64,000 bases of DNA from Bog-473 sp963828505 (GCA_963828505.1 CAWHFM010000021.1:211715-275714); one strand, 5' to 3'. Positions 1-8,669 are shown, numbered from the stretch's first letter. The notes: a model not told the origin generated them from the letters alone. Numbers and translations: made by a program.

Positions 1-324
1 CAGCAACACCACGGGGCCGTCGTTCACCCGGTAGAGCACCTGACCCTGAGAGATCACCTGGCCGGGCACGGGCAACTCGGTGTATGTCCCGCTGGCCTGG
101 TTGATCACCGAATATGGCGAACCGTCTGATTGCACCTGATAGGTCAGGGTTCCATCCACGGAGACCATGGCCGAGAGCGCCCTCTTTGCCACCTTCACCG
201 TGTTCGGCGGCGGCTCCTGTGCGGCAGAGGTCGCTTGCTTCCCACTGGACATGACGACCACGCCGGTGGCGACAGCGACAACCAGGACGACTGCTCCCGC
301 CAGGACCCAAGACTTCCTCGTCAC
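1..324 (-). CDS. HlyD-like periplasmic adaptor, N-terminal part (cut by window edge)
   Basis: The GTG start at 324 is followed by a short basic segment, one hydrophobic anchor (about residues 6-24) and a biotinyl-lipoyl-like beta stretch with the motif VPGQVISQGQVLYRVNDGP. This is the usual N-terminus of a membrane-fusion protein that partners a MacB-type ABC exporter. The start overlaps the upstream stop codon as GTGA, so translation is probably coupled. The rest of the gene, and probably the ABC subunits, lie outside the window. The family call is inferred from the lipoyl-like motif and the anchor. Confidence 0.7.
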   Translation of the reverse strand, partial: MTRKSWVLAGAVVLVVAVATGVVVMSSGKQATSAAQEPPPNTVKVAKRALSAMVSVDGTLTYQVQSDGSPYSVINQASGTYTELPVPGQVISQGQVLYRVNDGPVVLL

Positions 325-692
325 TGGATCCGCTGCCCCAGCTCGGCCGAGTCGATAGCGGTGCACTCATCCGCTGCTGCCAGGAACCCCGAGATGTCCC
401 GAGCACCCGTCCCTGCGGCGGATGGGATTCGACTCATGTCGACGAGGGGACCATCTGAGGTGGGGTCCGGGAAGTCCTTCATACCGTTGTCGCGCGCCCA
501 CTGGGCGAACTTCACCGCCGTCTCAAGATCGGTGGCGGTGTTGTCGCCGCTCCCTCCGGTGCCAAGGGAGGGCTCAAACCTGCGAGCTGGACCGCAGCCA
601 CCTTCGCCCCGCTCTGGGTTGGACATCGCCTCTTCCGCGCCCTCGGCGGAGGCGACGAGCTGCTCAGACTCTGGCCTGCAGTTGCCGGTCAC
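321..692 (-). CDS. Small FPDP-motif protein between lipoprotein and HlyD gene
   Basis: The GTG at 692 overlaps the stop of the upstream lipoprotein gene (GTGA), and this gene's own stop overlaps the HlyD start in the same way. The product is about 123 residues. Its second half carries KFAQWARDNGMKDFPDP and a late Cys in AADECTAID, clearly related to the repeat CIRSHGVPNFPDP of the neighbouring lipoprotein. No signal peptide or lipobox is visible from this start. It could be a diverged, truncated lipoprotein or the displaced third repeat of its neighbour. Function unknown; the context suggests an accessory part of the exporter. Confidence 0.55.
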   Translation of the reverse strand: MTGNCRPESEQLVASAEGAEEAMSNPERGEGGCGPARRFEPSLGTGGSGDNTATDLETAVKFAQWARDNGMKDFPDPTSDGPLVDMSRIPSAAGTGARDISGFLAAADECTAIDSAELGQRIQ

Positions 693-1330
693 CCGCCAAG
701 ACCACCGACGGACGGCGTCTGCGACTTGCAGGCGTCCATCGCCGACTGCAGCTGTGGCGAACTCGAGCCGACGCCCGAGTCGTGCACTTCGCTGCCCGAG
801 AACGTCGGGTCGGGGAAATCCGGCCCCCCGTGGGAGCGGATGCACTTGGCCCAGTTCAACCACGCCTGCTGTTGGGCGGGGGAGAGCTGCTGGCCGGTGG
901 AGTTCCACGGAGACGGCAAGGCCTTGCAGGCTTGGACGGCCCCTTGAAAAACAGTCGAGTTCGGGTCAATTCCGGCGGTCCTGTACCCGTAGCCTCCGGC
1001 GGGGGTCTGTACCGGGTCGGGGAAGTTCGGGACACCGTGGCTGCGTATGCACTGGGAGTAGGCCACAGCCTCGGCGAGCGTCGACGACCCCGACGAACCT
1101 GATCCTCCCGTCGGTGCGGCGGTCGTGTTCGGCTGCGAGCCGGCGGTCGGGACCGTCGATCCGCCCGAGCAGCCGGCGATGCTGATTCCCAGGGCCACGG
1201 CCGCGGCCGCCCACAGGTGCGAAGGACGCTTGATTCCTCGTTTCGACACAACCCGGCGTTCAGGGTGTCGCTTCGAAGGACTGTCACCTGCAACTTGGGC
1301 CGGCTCGCTGTAGGTCATGCCTCCAGTCAA
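689..1330 (-). CDS. Putative lipoprotein with two CIRSHG-FPDP repeats
   Basis: A hydrophobic segment ends in the lipobox ISIAGC, followed by a low-complexity Ser/Gly/Thr linker. Two repeats follow (AYSQCIRSHGVPNFPDP and NWAKCIRSHGGPDFPDP), each with a second Cys downstream (VQACK, MDACK), so two disulfide-bonded units are likely. Proteins of this kind often precede HlyD/MacB genes in actinobacteria. The start is uncertain: TTG 1330, ATG 1318 and GTG 1249 are possible, and GTG 1249 gives the more normal signal-peptide length. First gene of an operon transcribed away from the response regulator. Confidence 0.7.
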   Translation of the reverse strand: MTGGMTYSEPAQVAGDSPSKRHPERRVVSKRGIKRPSHLWAAAAVALGISIAGCSGGSTVPTAGSQPNTTAAPTGGSGSSGSSTLAEAVAYSQCIRSHGVPNFPDPVQTPAGGYGYRTAGIDPNSTVFQGAVQACKALPSPWNSTGQQLSPAQQQAWLNWAKCIRSHGGPDFPDPTFSGSEVHDSGVGSSSPQLQSAMDACKSQTPSVGGLGG

Positions 1331-1407
1331 GCCAGCGTGATGTTGCCAGCACGTATGTGTTTCTCGATACGCCGACGATATGTTCCGGCGGGTAGAATGA
1401 CCTGAAT
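1331..1407. promoter_or_regulatory. Divergent intergenic region, lipoprotein operon / two-component operon
   Basis: Short region between two head-to-head operons. A TAGAAT box at 1393-1398 lies about 9 bases before the GTG of the response regulator, so that mRNA may be nearly leaderless. No convincing -35 box was seen. By analogy with other two-component systems next to export operons, the regulator may act here; this is inference. Confidence 0.35.
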
Positions 1408-2103
1408 GTGCGTGTATTGATTGTCGAGGACGAGCCCTACATGGCAGAAGCCATCCGCGACGGTCTACGCCTGGAAGCGATCGCGGCGGACATCGCCGGT
1501 GACGGTGATACCGCCGTGGATCTGCTGAGCATCAACGCCTACGACATCGCCGTCCTCGACCGCGACATCCCCGGCCCCTCCGGCGACGAGATCGCCAAAC
1601 GCATCGTCGCCTCCGCCAGCGGCATGCCCATCCTGATGCTCACCGCCGCCGACCGGCTCGACGACAAGGCCTCCGGGTTCGAACTCGGCGCCGACGACTA
1701 CCTCACCAAGCCGTTCGAGCTCCGAGAGCTCGTACTCCGTCTTCGAGCCCTCGACCGTCGCCGCGCCCACAACCGGCCACCCGTGCAAGAGATCGCCGGC
1801 CTTCGTCTAAATCCGTTCCGCCGCGAGGTCTACCGAGACGGCCACTACGTCGCGCTCACCCGCAAGCAGTTCGCCGTGCTCGAAGTCCTCGTCGCCGCCG
1901 ACGGCGGCGTCGTCAGCGCCGAAGAACTCTTAGAGCAGGCGTGGGACGAGAACGCAGACCCGTTCACCAACGCCGTGCGCATCACCGTCTCGGCACTGCG
2001 AAAACGCCTCGGCGAACCCTGGGTCATTACCACCGTGGCCGGCGTTGGCTACCGCATCGACACCAAACCAGATACCGGGCGCGAGGGAGAAGACCTTGGA
2101 TAG
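1408..2103 (+). CDS. OmpR/PhoB-family response regulator
   Basis: 231 residues. The receiver domain (about 1-115) has the acidic pair in VEDEP, the phospho-acceptor Asp in AVLDRDIPG, a Thr in MLTAAD and the Lys in YLTKPFELREL. The winged-helix DNA-binding domain (about 130-222) ends in the usual VITTVAGVGYRI. The GTG at 1408 has no clear ribosome site but sits just after a possible -10 box. The stop overlaps the kinase start by 8 bases. It probably controls the divergent lipoprotein/HlyD operon. Confidence 0.93.
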   Translation: MRVLIVEDEPYMAEAIRDGLRLEAIAADIAGDGDTAVDLLSINAYDIAVLDRDIPGPSGDEIAKRIVASASGMPILMLTAADRLDDKASGFELGADDYLTKPFELRELVLRLRALDRRRAHNRPPVQEIAGLRLNPFRREVYRDGHYVALTRKQFAVLEVLVAADGGVVSAEELLEQAWDENADPFTNAVRITVSALRKRLGEPWVITTVAGVGYRIDTKPDTGREGEDLG

Positions 2104-3202
2104 AGCCGCTGGTTGGAGCATTCGCCTCAAACTCACCCTCAGCTACGCCGGCTTCCTCATGATCGCTGGCGGCTTGCTACTCGGCGCCGTGTGGGTGTTC
2201 CTCCTGCGATACGTGCCCAGGGGTGAGACGGTCCTCGTCCACGGCACCTCCGTCTTCGTATCGCCCGGCCGCGGCGGTCTCTTGCGCGATTTCGCTCCGG
2301 CCGCGGCCATCTTGGGGGTATTCCTGCTGGTATTCGGTCTCCTCGGAGGGTGGCTCCTCGCCGGCCGGATGCTCGCCCCCCTCGCTCGCATCACCGACGC
2401 CACCCGCACGGCCGGGACCGGCACCCTCTCCCACCGAATCGCGCTACCGGGCCGCAAAGACGAGTTCCGCGACCTCGCCGACGCCTTCGACGCCATGCTC
2501 GCCCGGCTCGAATCGCACGTCGCCGAACAGCAGCGATTCGCCGCCAACGCCTCCCACGAACTTCGCACCCCACTCGCGATCACCCAGACCCTTCTCGACG
2601 TGGCCCGCAACGATCCCAACCGCGAGAACAGCGAGCTCGTCGACCGCCTCCACCACCTCAACACCCGAGCGATCGACCTCACCGAAGCACTGCTCCTGCT
2701 CAGCCGCTCCGAACAGAAGTGCTTCACCCCAGAACACGTCGACCTGTCCCTCATGGCCGAAGAAGCCTCTGAAACACTCCTCCCCCTGGCAGACACGCGG
2801 GGCGTCACGATTGAAACCTCCGGCGACATCACCCCCACAATGGGCTCACACGCCCTCCTGATGCAGTTGACTGCGAACCTCGTGCACAACGCGATCGTCC
2901 ACAATCTGCCCAAACGGGGCACCGTGTGGGTCGCAACCAGCGCTCACCCCAACATCGTCGTGCTCAAAGTCGAGAACACCGGCAAGAGGCTCACCACAGA
3001 GGCAGTTACGACGCTTGTCGAGCCATTTCAGCGCGGTACCGAACGCATTCGCACCGACCACGTAGGTGTCGGCCTCGGTCTGGCGATTGTCAAAAGCATC
3101 ACCCAAGCCCACGACGGAACACTCACCCTCACCCCCCGGGCCGCTGGCGGGCTCTGTGTCACGGTGCAACTACCGGCCGCGCCACCGCAGACTGGCAGAT
3201 GA
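2096..3202 (+). CDS. Sensor histidine kinase, partner of the OmpR-type regulator
   Basis: Two membrane segments flank a short external loop, followed by a HAMP region, the HisKA box with phospho-acceptor His in ANASHELRTPLA, the N box HNAIVHN and the G box GVGLGLAIVKS. The total length of about 369 residues is typical for a short-loop kinase. The TTG at 2096 is preferred over an upstream in-frame ATG because GGGAGAAG lies just before it and it gives the normal small overlap with the regulator. The short sensor loop suggests detection of a membrane signal; the ligand is unknown. Confidence 0.9.
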   Translation: MDRAAGWSIRLKLTLSYAGFLMIAGGLLLGAVWVFLLRYVPRGETVLVHGTSVFVSPGRGGLLRDFAPAAAILGVFLLVFGLLGGWLLAGRMLAPLARITDATRTAGTGTLSHRIALPGRKDEFRDLADAFDAMLARLESHVAEQQRFAANASHELRTPLAITQTLLDVARNDPNRENSELVDRLHHLNTRAIDLTEALLLLSRSEQKCFTPEHVDLSLMAEEASETLLPLADTRGVTIETSGDITPTMGSHALLMQLTANLVHNAIVHNLPKRGTVWVATSAHPNIVVLKVENTGKRLTTEAVTTLVEPFQRGTERIRTDHVGVGLGLAIVKSITQAHDGTLTLTPRAAGGLCVTVQLPAAPPQTGR

Positions 3203-3240
3203 CAACAAGGAAAAGTGCAGCTCGACGCCGAGAGGACAAA

Positions 3241-3410
3241 TCAAGGCTTTTGGGTCGGAGAGGACATTCCGGGTGGCGGCGTTGCGATCCCCTCAGGCTC
3301 CCTCACGATCCCTCTCCTTCCCGCACAGTAAGGCACCCTTGGACAGAGCTCGTGGGGCCCGTCCACGTACCAGTACTCACGTCCGCTAGGCAGGCTCTCT
3401 CGCCAGGCGG
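3241..3410 (+). repeat. Dispersed repeat copy A (partial)
   Basis: Shares the block GATCCCCTCAGGCTCCCTCA and following bases, then GGACAGAGCTCGTGGGGCC, with copy B near 18150. The tRNA-like end present in other copies is missing here. Noncoding; short ORFs across it are not credible. Nothing else supportable lies between the kinase stop and 3550. Confidence 0.6.
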
Positions 3411-3550
3411 AGCGGAGGCGCGGCTGAACGTTGGCGAAGTCCCTTCGCACATTCCCTATGAATGCGTGTACGACCTGATCACCGCGAGGCTAGTGCTGAC
3501 CTACGGGCACCGGGGTGGTCGGGCCAGCTGGGCTGCAAAAAAGGGGCTTG

Positions 3551-3853
3551 TTACCGCACAGACAAATCCAGTTTCTCGACTATCGGGAGGAGCCAGGGAT
3601 CGATGAGCTCGGTCACTACATCACTCGTGAGATGAACACCGTCCGATGTTCTGACCTCGATGCCATCGACGGAGCTCGCATACGAGCCGCTGGGATCGAG
3701 CAAGGCATTGAGGTCGAGTTCAGTCACGTCTGAACTCGCCGCCACCACCTTGACAATCGAGTTCCAGGCGTTGACCTCGGCATTCGCTGTCCCATCTCCG
3801 TAGTAGGGCGAAGTAAGAATGACTGGCGCTGCGCCATAGTACGTGTTAACCCT
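3551..3853 (-). pseudogene. C-terminal fragment of SGNH-type acyltransferase domain
   Basis: About 100 codons read PVILTSPYYGDG, VNAWNSIVK, LLDPSGSYASSVDG and DGVHLT followed by a WLLPIVEKL tail. The Asp-Gly-Val-His block matches the last catalytic block of the SGNH domain found at the C-terminus of OafA-like membrane acyltransferases. The membrane part and the catalytic Ser region are absent, and no start codon is in place. A remnant stranded by IS activity. Confidence 0.6.
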
Positions 3854-3882
3854 GTATATCTCTCTTCTTTTTTTCCGAACCC

Positions 3883-4401
3883 AGTGCCGGGATTATCGAT
3901 TCGCAGTCCTTGCGTGGGGCCGACACCGTCGGAAAGGACACTCGCGGCTATGACGCCGGGAAGAAAGTACAGGGAAGAAAGCGCCATATCGTGACCGACA
4001 CGCTCGGGTTGTTGCTCGTCGTGGTGGTGACCGCCGCCTCGGTGCAAGATCGCGACGGCGGCGTCGACGCGCTCAAGGCGGCGCACGGCTGGTATCCCCG
4101 GCTGCGTCACGTCTTCGCCGACGGCGGCTATGCCGGTGGACTCGTCGTGCGGGCCCGGCGCTACTGGACGATGACCCTCGAGATCGTCTCCAAACCCAAG
4201 GACCAACGCGGCTTTGCCATCCTGCCTCGGCGCTGGGTGGTCGAGCGCACGTTGGCCTGGCTCATGCGCTGGCGCCGACTGGTACGCGACTACGAGCGGC
4301 TGCCCGAGACGCACGAGGCGTTCGTCAAGTGGGCGATGATCGGACTGATGCTCAATCGCCTTGCACGCCCACCAGGTCGGCGGCCGTGGGCTCCGCCGTG
4401 A
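3883..4401 (+). pseudogene. IS5-family transposase, C-terminal fragment
   Basis: The frame opens with IIDSQS, the first catalytic Asp block of IS5 DDE transposases, and runs through RGYDAGKKVQGRKRH, VFADGGYAGG (second Asp) and WVVERTLAWLMRWRRL (Glu). The N-terminal third is missing and no start codon fits. The C-terminus is complete with a TGA stop. It differs from the intact IS5 transposase at 32685-33521. Confidence 0.8.
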
Positions 4402-4440
4402 CACGGGTTACAAACACGTTTAAGACTTGATCAGCTTCAC

Positions 4441-4770
4441 AGCGCTTCGGGACTACCACCGACTCGGCTGGCGACCAACTTCAACAAGCAGTGGTTCTTC
4501 TGGGCCACGCACTCGCGAATCCAACCCGTCATCGACGTCGCATACATGATCAAGCGCCACCTCTACAGGGTGCTCAAATACTTCTCCGCCGCCCGCATCA
4601 CGAATGCTGCTGCAGAAGGCCTCAATTCGAAGATCCTCTCTGGCCGTTGACATCCCAGAGGGCACCGCCCTGGACCAGATGCGCAGAAACCGCGTCCAGT
4701 TCGTGCCAACACTCAAGACCTCCGTGGGCCTCTATTACGGCGCCGAGTAAGTCGCTGACTGCTGTTCCTC
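4441..4770 (+). pseudogene. ISL3-like transposase C-terminal remnant
   Basis: Reads WFFWATHSRIQP, IKRHLYRVLKYF, ITNAAAEGLNSKI, then a stop. A further piece in another frame (FVPTLKTSVGLYYGAE) ends at 4750. The ITNA-AEGLNSKI block is typical of the ISL3 C-terminus. It is frameshifted and truncated on both sides, and is cut by the left end of the IS3-family element at 4775. Confidence 0.6.
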
Positions 4771-4911
4771 GCTCTGGCCTTCCCCCGTCAGCCGGACAGG
4801 TTGATGTTGGGTTGATGGTACGTCTTGATGGGCGCGATGTGCCCGGTGGTTGGTGCGACCCGGTTGCTTTGCGGGCCTCTGCGGCGATCTGAGCGTACGG
4901 TTTCACGCCGC

Positions 4912-5219
4912 CTAGGCGCTGGTCGTGACCGTCGAGCGGTAGTGGCGCAGTTCCCACTCGATGGGCGGGATTCCTCCGAGCGAACGATGCAGGCGCACCG
5001 CGTTGTAGTGGTTGATCCAGGTGATGATGGCCCGACGCGCTTCGGCCCTCGAGGCGAAGCGACAGCGGCTCACGAGCTCACGCTTGAGGGAGGCCCATAG
5101 GCTTTCGGCCACCGCGTTGTCCAGGCACGACCCGGTGCGCCCCGACGACTGTTCGATGCCGTGGCGATCGCAGAGGCCTCGGAACTCGCGCGACATGTAC
5201 TGGGACCCGCGGTCGTGGT
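4912..5219 (-). pseudogene. IS3 orfB integrase, 3' part (split by RIT element)
   Basis: Encodes the C-terminal part of the rve integrase: RGSQYMSREFRGLC, then CLDNAVAESLWASLKRE with the catalytic Glu, and the conserved HRSLGGIPPIEWE end. It continues directly from the 5' part at 8670-9286 once the insert is removed. The break lies just after the second catalytic Asp (FHHD / RGSQY), so the transposase cannot be made in active form. Confidence 0.9.
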
Positions 5220-5241
5220 TAAACCGAAATCGGTTTAATAC

Positions 5242-5332
5242 CGATTATGCCGAAGTTCGCGTTAAGCCGAAGAATCGTCGATTGGCCTGTGTCTGAGGTT
5301 TGTTCGGCTGATTCCTTGGCTTAACGGTTCGC
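5242..5332 (+). repeat. RIT left terminal inverted repeat (91 bp)
   Basis: Starts CGATTATGCCGAAGTTCGCG and ends GGCTTAACGGTTCGC. It matches the reverse complement of 8579-8669 at 89 of 91 positions by eye. It contains internal near-palindromic pieces such as TTAAGCCG, which may be recombinase binding sites. Confidence 0.92.
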
Positions 5333-5383
5333 CGGTCCCTCATTAGCGTCCGCCGTGTCCAGACACTTGTGAAGGAGAGATCC

Positions 5384-6589
5384 ATGGATACGACGGTGGA
5401 ACAGGTCGGTGCGGCGGTCGTCGCTGAGCTGCGTGCAGCTGACTACATGGAGTCGACGATCGGCCAATATGAGAAGTCAATCAGGGCACTGTCGGCTTTC
5501 GTCGATGGTCACGGCGGCGCCTACACCCCCTCGTTGGGGGCCGGCTTCGCCTCGATGACTATCAGCCCGCGCACGGGCCAGTTCAGTGCGCAGCGACGCT
5601 TCGACTACAGCCGACTGGTCGGGCTGTTCGATGCCTACGTGACTACAGGACGGGTGGACCTTGCGCCTCGTACACGCGGCGGCGGGGGTGCTCGGCCCCA
5701 GTCGAGCGAGTTCGCCGGGCTGCTTGCCTCCTGGGAGATGGACATGGAGGATCGTGATCTGGCGCCCGAGACTCGGGCGGCCTATGGAAGGGTGGCGCAG
5801 GCCTACCTGGTCTTCTTGGAGGCACAGGGCGGCTGCTGTTTGGACGCCGCTGACGGCGCCAGCATTCTGGGGTTCTTCGAGTCCTTGTTGGACAGGTGGG
5901 CGGTCTCGTCCTTGCCCTGGGTGATCTCGAACTTCCGTCCGTTCTTGAAGTTCAGCGGGCGCAGCGATCTGGTCGACGCGCTGGGTCTGCTCGGCGCCAA
6001 ACGATCCCACGGGATCCTTCCGGTTCTTAGCGACACGGACCAGGAGCTGGTCGTCCAAGCGTGCGCGTCGGGGATCGTCAGTGCTCGGGATGCGGCGATC
6101 ACTCTGCTCGCGCTGACGACAGGGATGCGAGCCTGCGACATCGCGGGCTTACGACTGGGCGACATCGACTGGCATGCCAAGACGATCGGGATCATCCAGC
6201 AGAAGACCAAAAACCCCCTGACCTTGCCGCTGGCGTCGCTGGTGGCAGCCCGCCTCGCCGAGTACATCGTCGACGAACGGCCCGACTCGGGCGACGATCA
6301 CGTGTTCTTGCGATCGAAGGCGCCGCACGTCGGCCTGGCCGACCACGCCTCCATCTACCGGGTGACAGTAGACACGTTCTCGAGGGCCGGATTGTCCAAC
6401 GTAAAGGCCCGGACCCGTCTTTTACGTCACAGTGCCGCATCCCGGCTGCTGCGCGCCGGGGTTGGGCTGCCGACGATCTCGGCGGTGCTCGGGCACGCCG
6501 ACCCCGAGTCGACGAACACCTACATGAGCGTCGACGAGCACCGCCTGCTCGAGTGTGTGCTCCCTTTGCCCGAAGGTGCCCGGTCATGA
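5384..6589 (+). CDS. RitA tyrosine recombinase
   Basis: 401 residues. It has an N-terminal SAM-like core-binding region and a C-terminal catalytic domain with Arg I in TGMRACDIAGL, the box II block RLLRHSAASRLL (HxxR form) and LGHADPESTNTYM with His and nucleophile Tyr. The ATG at 5384 is chosen because AAGGAGAG lies 6 bases upstream; an in-frame GTG at 5369 is possible. The stop overlaps the RitB start (ATGA). First gene of the trio; the three proteins are thought to act together in moving the element. Confidence 0.9.
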   Translation: MDTTVEQVGAAVVAELRAADYMESTIGQYEKSIRALSAFVDGHGGAYTPSLGAGFASMTISPRTGQFSAQRRFDYSRLVGLFDAYVTTGRVDLAPRTRGGGGARPQSSEFAGLLASWEMDMEDRDLAPETRAAYGRVAQAYLVFLEAQGGCCLDAADGASILGFFESLLDRWAVSSLPWVISNFRPFLKFSGRSDLVDALGLLGAKRSHGILPVLSDTDQELVVQACASGIVSARDAAITLLALTTGMRACDIAGLRLGDIDWHAKTIGIIQQKTKNPLTLPLASLVAARLAEYIVDERPDSGDDHVFLRSKAPHVGLADHASIYRVTVDTFSRAGLSNVKARTRLLRHSAASRLLRAGVGLPTISAVLGHADPESTNTYMSVDEHRLLECVLPLPEGARS

Positions 6590-7536
6590 GCGCCCACGGC
6601 TTCACCAGCGTGTTCACCCCCCAGTTGGATGCCTACCTCGAGTTCAAGGAGAAGATGGGGTGCTACGGGTCTTCGCGGATCTGGTATCTGAAGAGGTTCG
6701 ACGCCTACTGCACCGAGCACGACCGGCGGGTCTTCGACCGCGACACCGTCGAAGGATGGGTGCGCGAGCAGTTGGCCCGCTCAGGCCGCTACCGGTCGTG
6801 GATGTCCTATATCCGCGACTTTGGCCGATGGCTGCATGCCCACGAGAACACGGACGCCTACGTGCTGTCGGAGCGCTGGAAGGCACCGTTCGTTCCGGCC
6901 CACCCCTATCTCCTGAGCGCACACGAGATCGAGTCATTCTTCGCCGCCGCGGCTCGCCTTGATGCTCAGTCCCCCTGGAAGTGGCAGGCGGAGGCTTTCT
7001 TCGCGCTGATGCACTGCTGCGGGATGAGAACCGGCGAGGCCCGAGCACTGCTGCGCGAGCACGTCGACCTGGCCGCTGGGCACATCGACGTCGTGTGCTC
7101 CAAAGGCAAGCGAAGCCGCAGGCTGCCCCTGACACGGGAGGTCCTCGACGTCGTGAACGCCTGCGATCGGGCATCGCGCCAACCTTTCTCGAGACGTCAG
7201 ACCTTCTTCGTCTCCTCCACCGGCCGCCCGGTCACAGGGACATCGGTCGGGACGGTGTTCAACCGAATCTGGGACCAGGCCCAGCTGACACGACCCAACG
7301 GCGGCACGCCACCGCGGCCCTACGACTTCCGCCACCACTTCGCCTACGCCAACATCGAACGGTGGATGAGGGACGGAAAGGACGTCGCTGCGCTGTTGCC
7401 CTACCTGTCGCGCTACATGGGGCACGCCACCTTGGAATCGACCTACTACTACGTCCACACCTCTCCGGACTTCATGGACGCCTACGCCGACATCACCCGC
7501 CAGGGTGGATGGGTCCTGCCCGAGGTCGGATTCTGA
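6586..7536 (+). CDS. RitB tyrosine recombinase
   Basis: 316 residues from the ATG that overlaps the RitA stop. Catalytic blocks are CGMRTGEARALL (Arg I), SKGKRSRRLPL (Lys), PYDFRHHFAYANI (box II; the usual first His is Tyr here) and MGHATLESTYYYVH (His and Tyr). The frame stays open far upstream (from 6061), but a start there would lie inside ritA. The stop overlaps the RitC start as TGATG. Confidence 0.9.
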   Translation: MSAHGFTSVFTPQLDAYLEFKEKMGCYGSSRIWYLKRFDAYCTEHDRRVFDRDTVEGWVREQLARSGRYRSWMSYIRDFGRWLHAHENTDAYVLSERWKAPFVPAHPYLLSAHEIESFFAAAARLDAQSPWKWQAEAFFALMHCCGMRTGEARALLREHVDLAAGHIDVVCSKGKRSRRLPLTREVLDVVNACDRASRQPFSRRQTFFVSSTGRPVTGTSVGTVFNRIWDQAQLTRPNGGTPPRPYDFRHHFAYANIERWMRDGKDVAALLPYLSRYMGHATLESTYYYVHTSPDFMDAYADITRQGGWVLPEVGF

Positions 7537-8576
7537 TGAAACGCGACCCGAACACCGACGCCCCGAACTTCTTCAGCTTCGCCAGGGACTACCTCCACGG
7601 CTACATGCCCAAAGTCCAAGGGCTCACGCCCAAGACGATCGAGGCCTACCGAATCAGCCTGGAATGCTTCCTCGATTACCTCACCCAGATCGAGCACATC
7701 GATCGCACCCACGTCAGCTTCGAGCACTTCGAGCGCCGATACCTCAAGGCGTGGCTGGCCTGGATGCTCGAGCACCGGGGCTACGCGCCCCGAACGATTG
7801 CGCTGCGGCTCAGCACCATGAAAGCGTTCCTGGCCTACGCAGCACAGGAGGACATCACGTTGGTCGCGCTGAGCCAGGCAGCCAAGACCCTGAAACCACC
7901 AGCTAGCCCGCGAACACCGATCGAGTACCTCAGCGGCACCGAGACCCAAGCTGTCCTCGGCGCGTCCAGCGGGACAACGGGCAAGTCGCGCCGGAATCGG
8001 ATGTTGCTCATCTTGCTCTATGACACCGCGGCGCGCGTCGGCGAGATCACCGGCCTAACCCTCCAAGACCTCCATCTTGGCGCGCCGGGCCATCTCAGCC
8101 TCACCGGCAAGAGGAGCAAGACCCGCACCGTCCCGCTGACCGCCAAGACAATCGAGCACTTGCGCGTCTATCTCGACGAGTTCCATCCGGACCGGGCCAA
8201 ACTGCCTGCCAGGCGCCCGCTTTTCTACAGCCTGCACCACGGGCAGCCGACCCAGCTCTCGGTCGACACCGTCTCGGCTGTGCTGAAGGAAGCCGCCGCA
8301 ACCGCACGCAGCACCTGCCCCTCGATTCCGTGCAAGGTCCACTGCCACATGCTGCGCAAGACCAAGGCCATGGACCTCTACCAGCAGGGCATACCGCTAC
8401 CCATCATCATGCGCCTCCTCGGCCACGAGAACGCCTCGACCACCGCAGCGTTCTACGCCTTCGCGACCTTGGACATGATGCGAGAGGCCATCAACGCGGC
8501 CACCCCCGCGATCACAGCCGTGGCGTGCGAAGAGCTCAGCGATGACACACTCGAGGTCCTCTACAGTCTGCGATAA
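7536..8576 (+). CDS. RitC tyrosine recombinase
   Basis: 346 residues from the ATG at 7536 (TGATG overlap with ritB). The N-terminal core-binding domain contains YLHGYMPKVQGLTPKTIEAY. Catalytic blocks are DTAARVGEITGL, TGKRSKTRTVPL, CHMLRKTKAMDL and LGHENASTTAAFYAF. In box II, Lys replaces the His that often follows Arg. The stop is 2 bases before the right inverted repeat, so the element is almost wholly coding between its ends. Confidence 0.9.
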   Translation: MKRDPNTDAPNFFSFARDYLHGYMPKVQGLTPKTIEAYRISLECFLDYLTQIEHIDRTHVSFEHFERRYLKAWLAWMLEHRGYAPRTIALRLSTMKAFLAYAAQEDITLVALSQAAKTLKPPASPRTPIEYLSGTETQAVLGASSGTTGKSRRNRMLLILLYDTAARVGEITGLTLQDLHLGAPGHLSLTGKRSKTRTVPLTAKTIEHLRVYLDEFHPDRAKLPARRPLFYSLHHGQPTQLSVDTVSAVLKEAAATARSTCPSIPCKVHCHMLRKTKAMDLYQQGIPLPIIMRLLGHENASTTAAFYAFATLDMMREAINAATPAITAVACEELSDDTLEVLYSLR

Positions 8577-8578
8577 CA

Positions 8579-8669
8579 GCGAACCGTTAAGCCGAGGAAT
8601 CAGCCGAACAAACCTCAGACACAGGCCAATGGACGATTCTTCGGCTTAACGCGAACTTCGGCATAATCG
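8579..8669 (-). repeat. RIT right terminal inverted repeat (91 bp)
   Basis: Inverted copy of 5242-5332 with two mismatches. On the right it joins the IS3 sequence directly at TGGTGGAAGATCAT, without the 22-bp palindromic segment present on the left. Confidence 0.92.

Larger units (their letters stand above)
5220..8669 (+). mobile_element. RIT element (recombinase in trio)
   Basis: Three overlapping tyrosine-recombinase genes in one orientation are bounded by 91-bp inverted repeats (5242-5332 and 8579-8669). TGGT (5216-5219 and 8670-8673), or CGTGGT if the ambiguous CG is counted, is repeated at the two junctions and is single in the rebuilt IS3 gene. An extra 22 bp with the palindrome AAACCGAAATCGGTTT (5221-5236) lies only on the left, outside the inverted repeat. 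This matches the described RIT element class: three recombinase genes, long terminal repeats, no cargo. Confidence 0.88.

Noticed and set aside
6061..6585. Upstream extension of RitB as a longer protein
   Set aside because: The extension lies in ritA in another frame; the ATGA overlap start at 6586 gives the normal family length.
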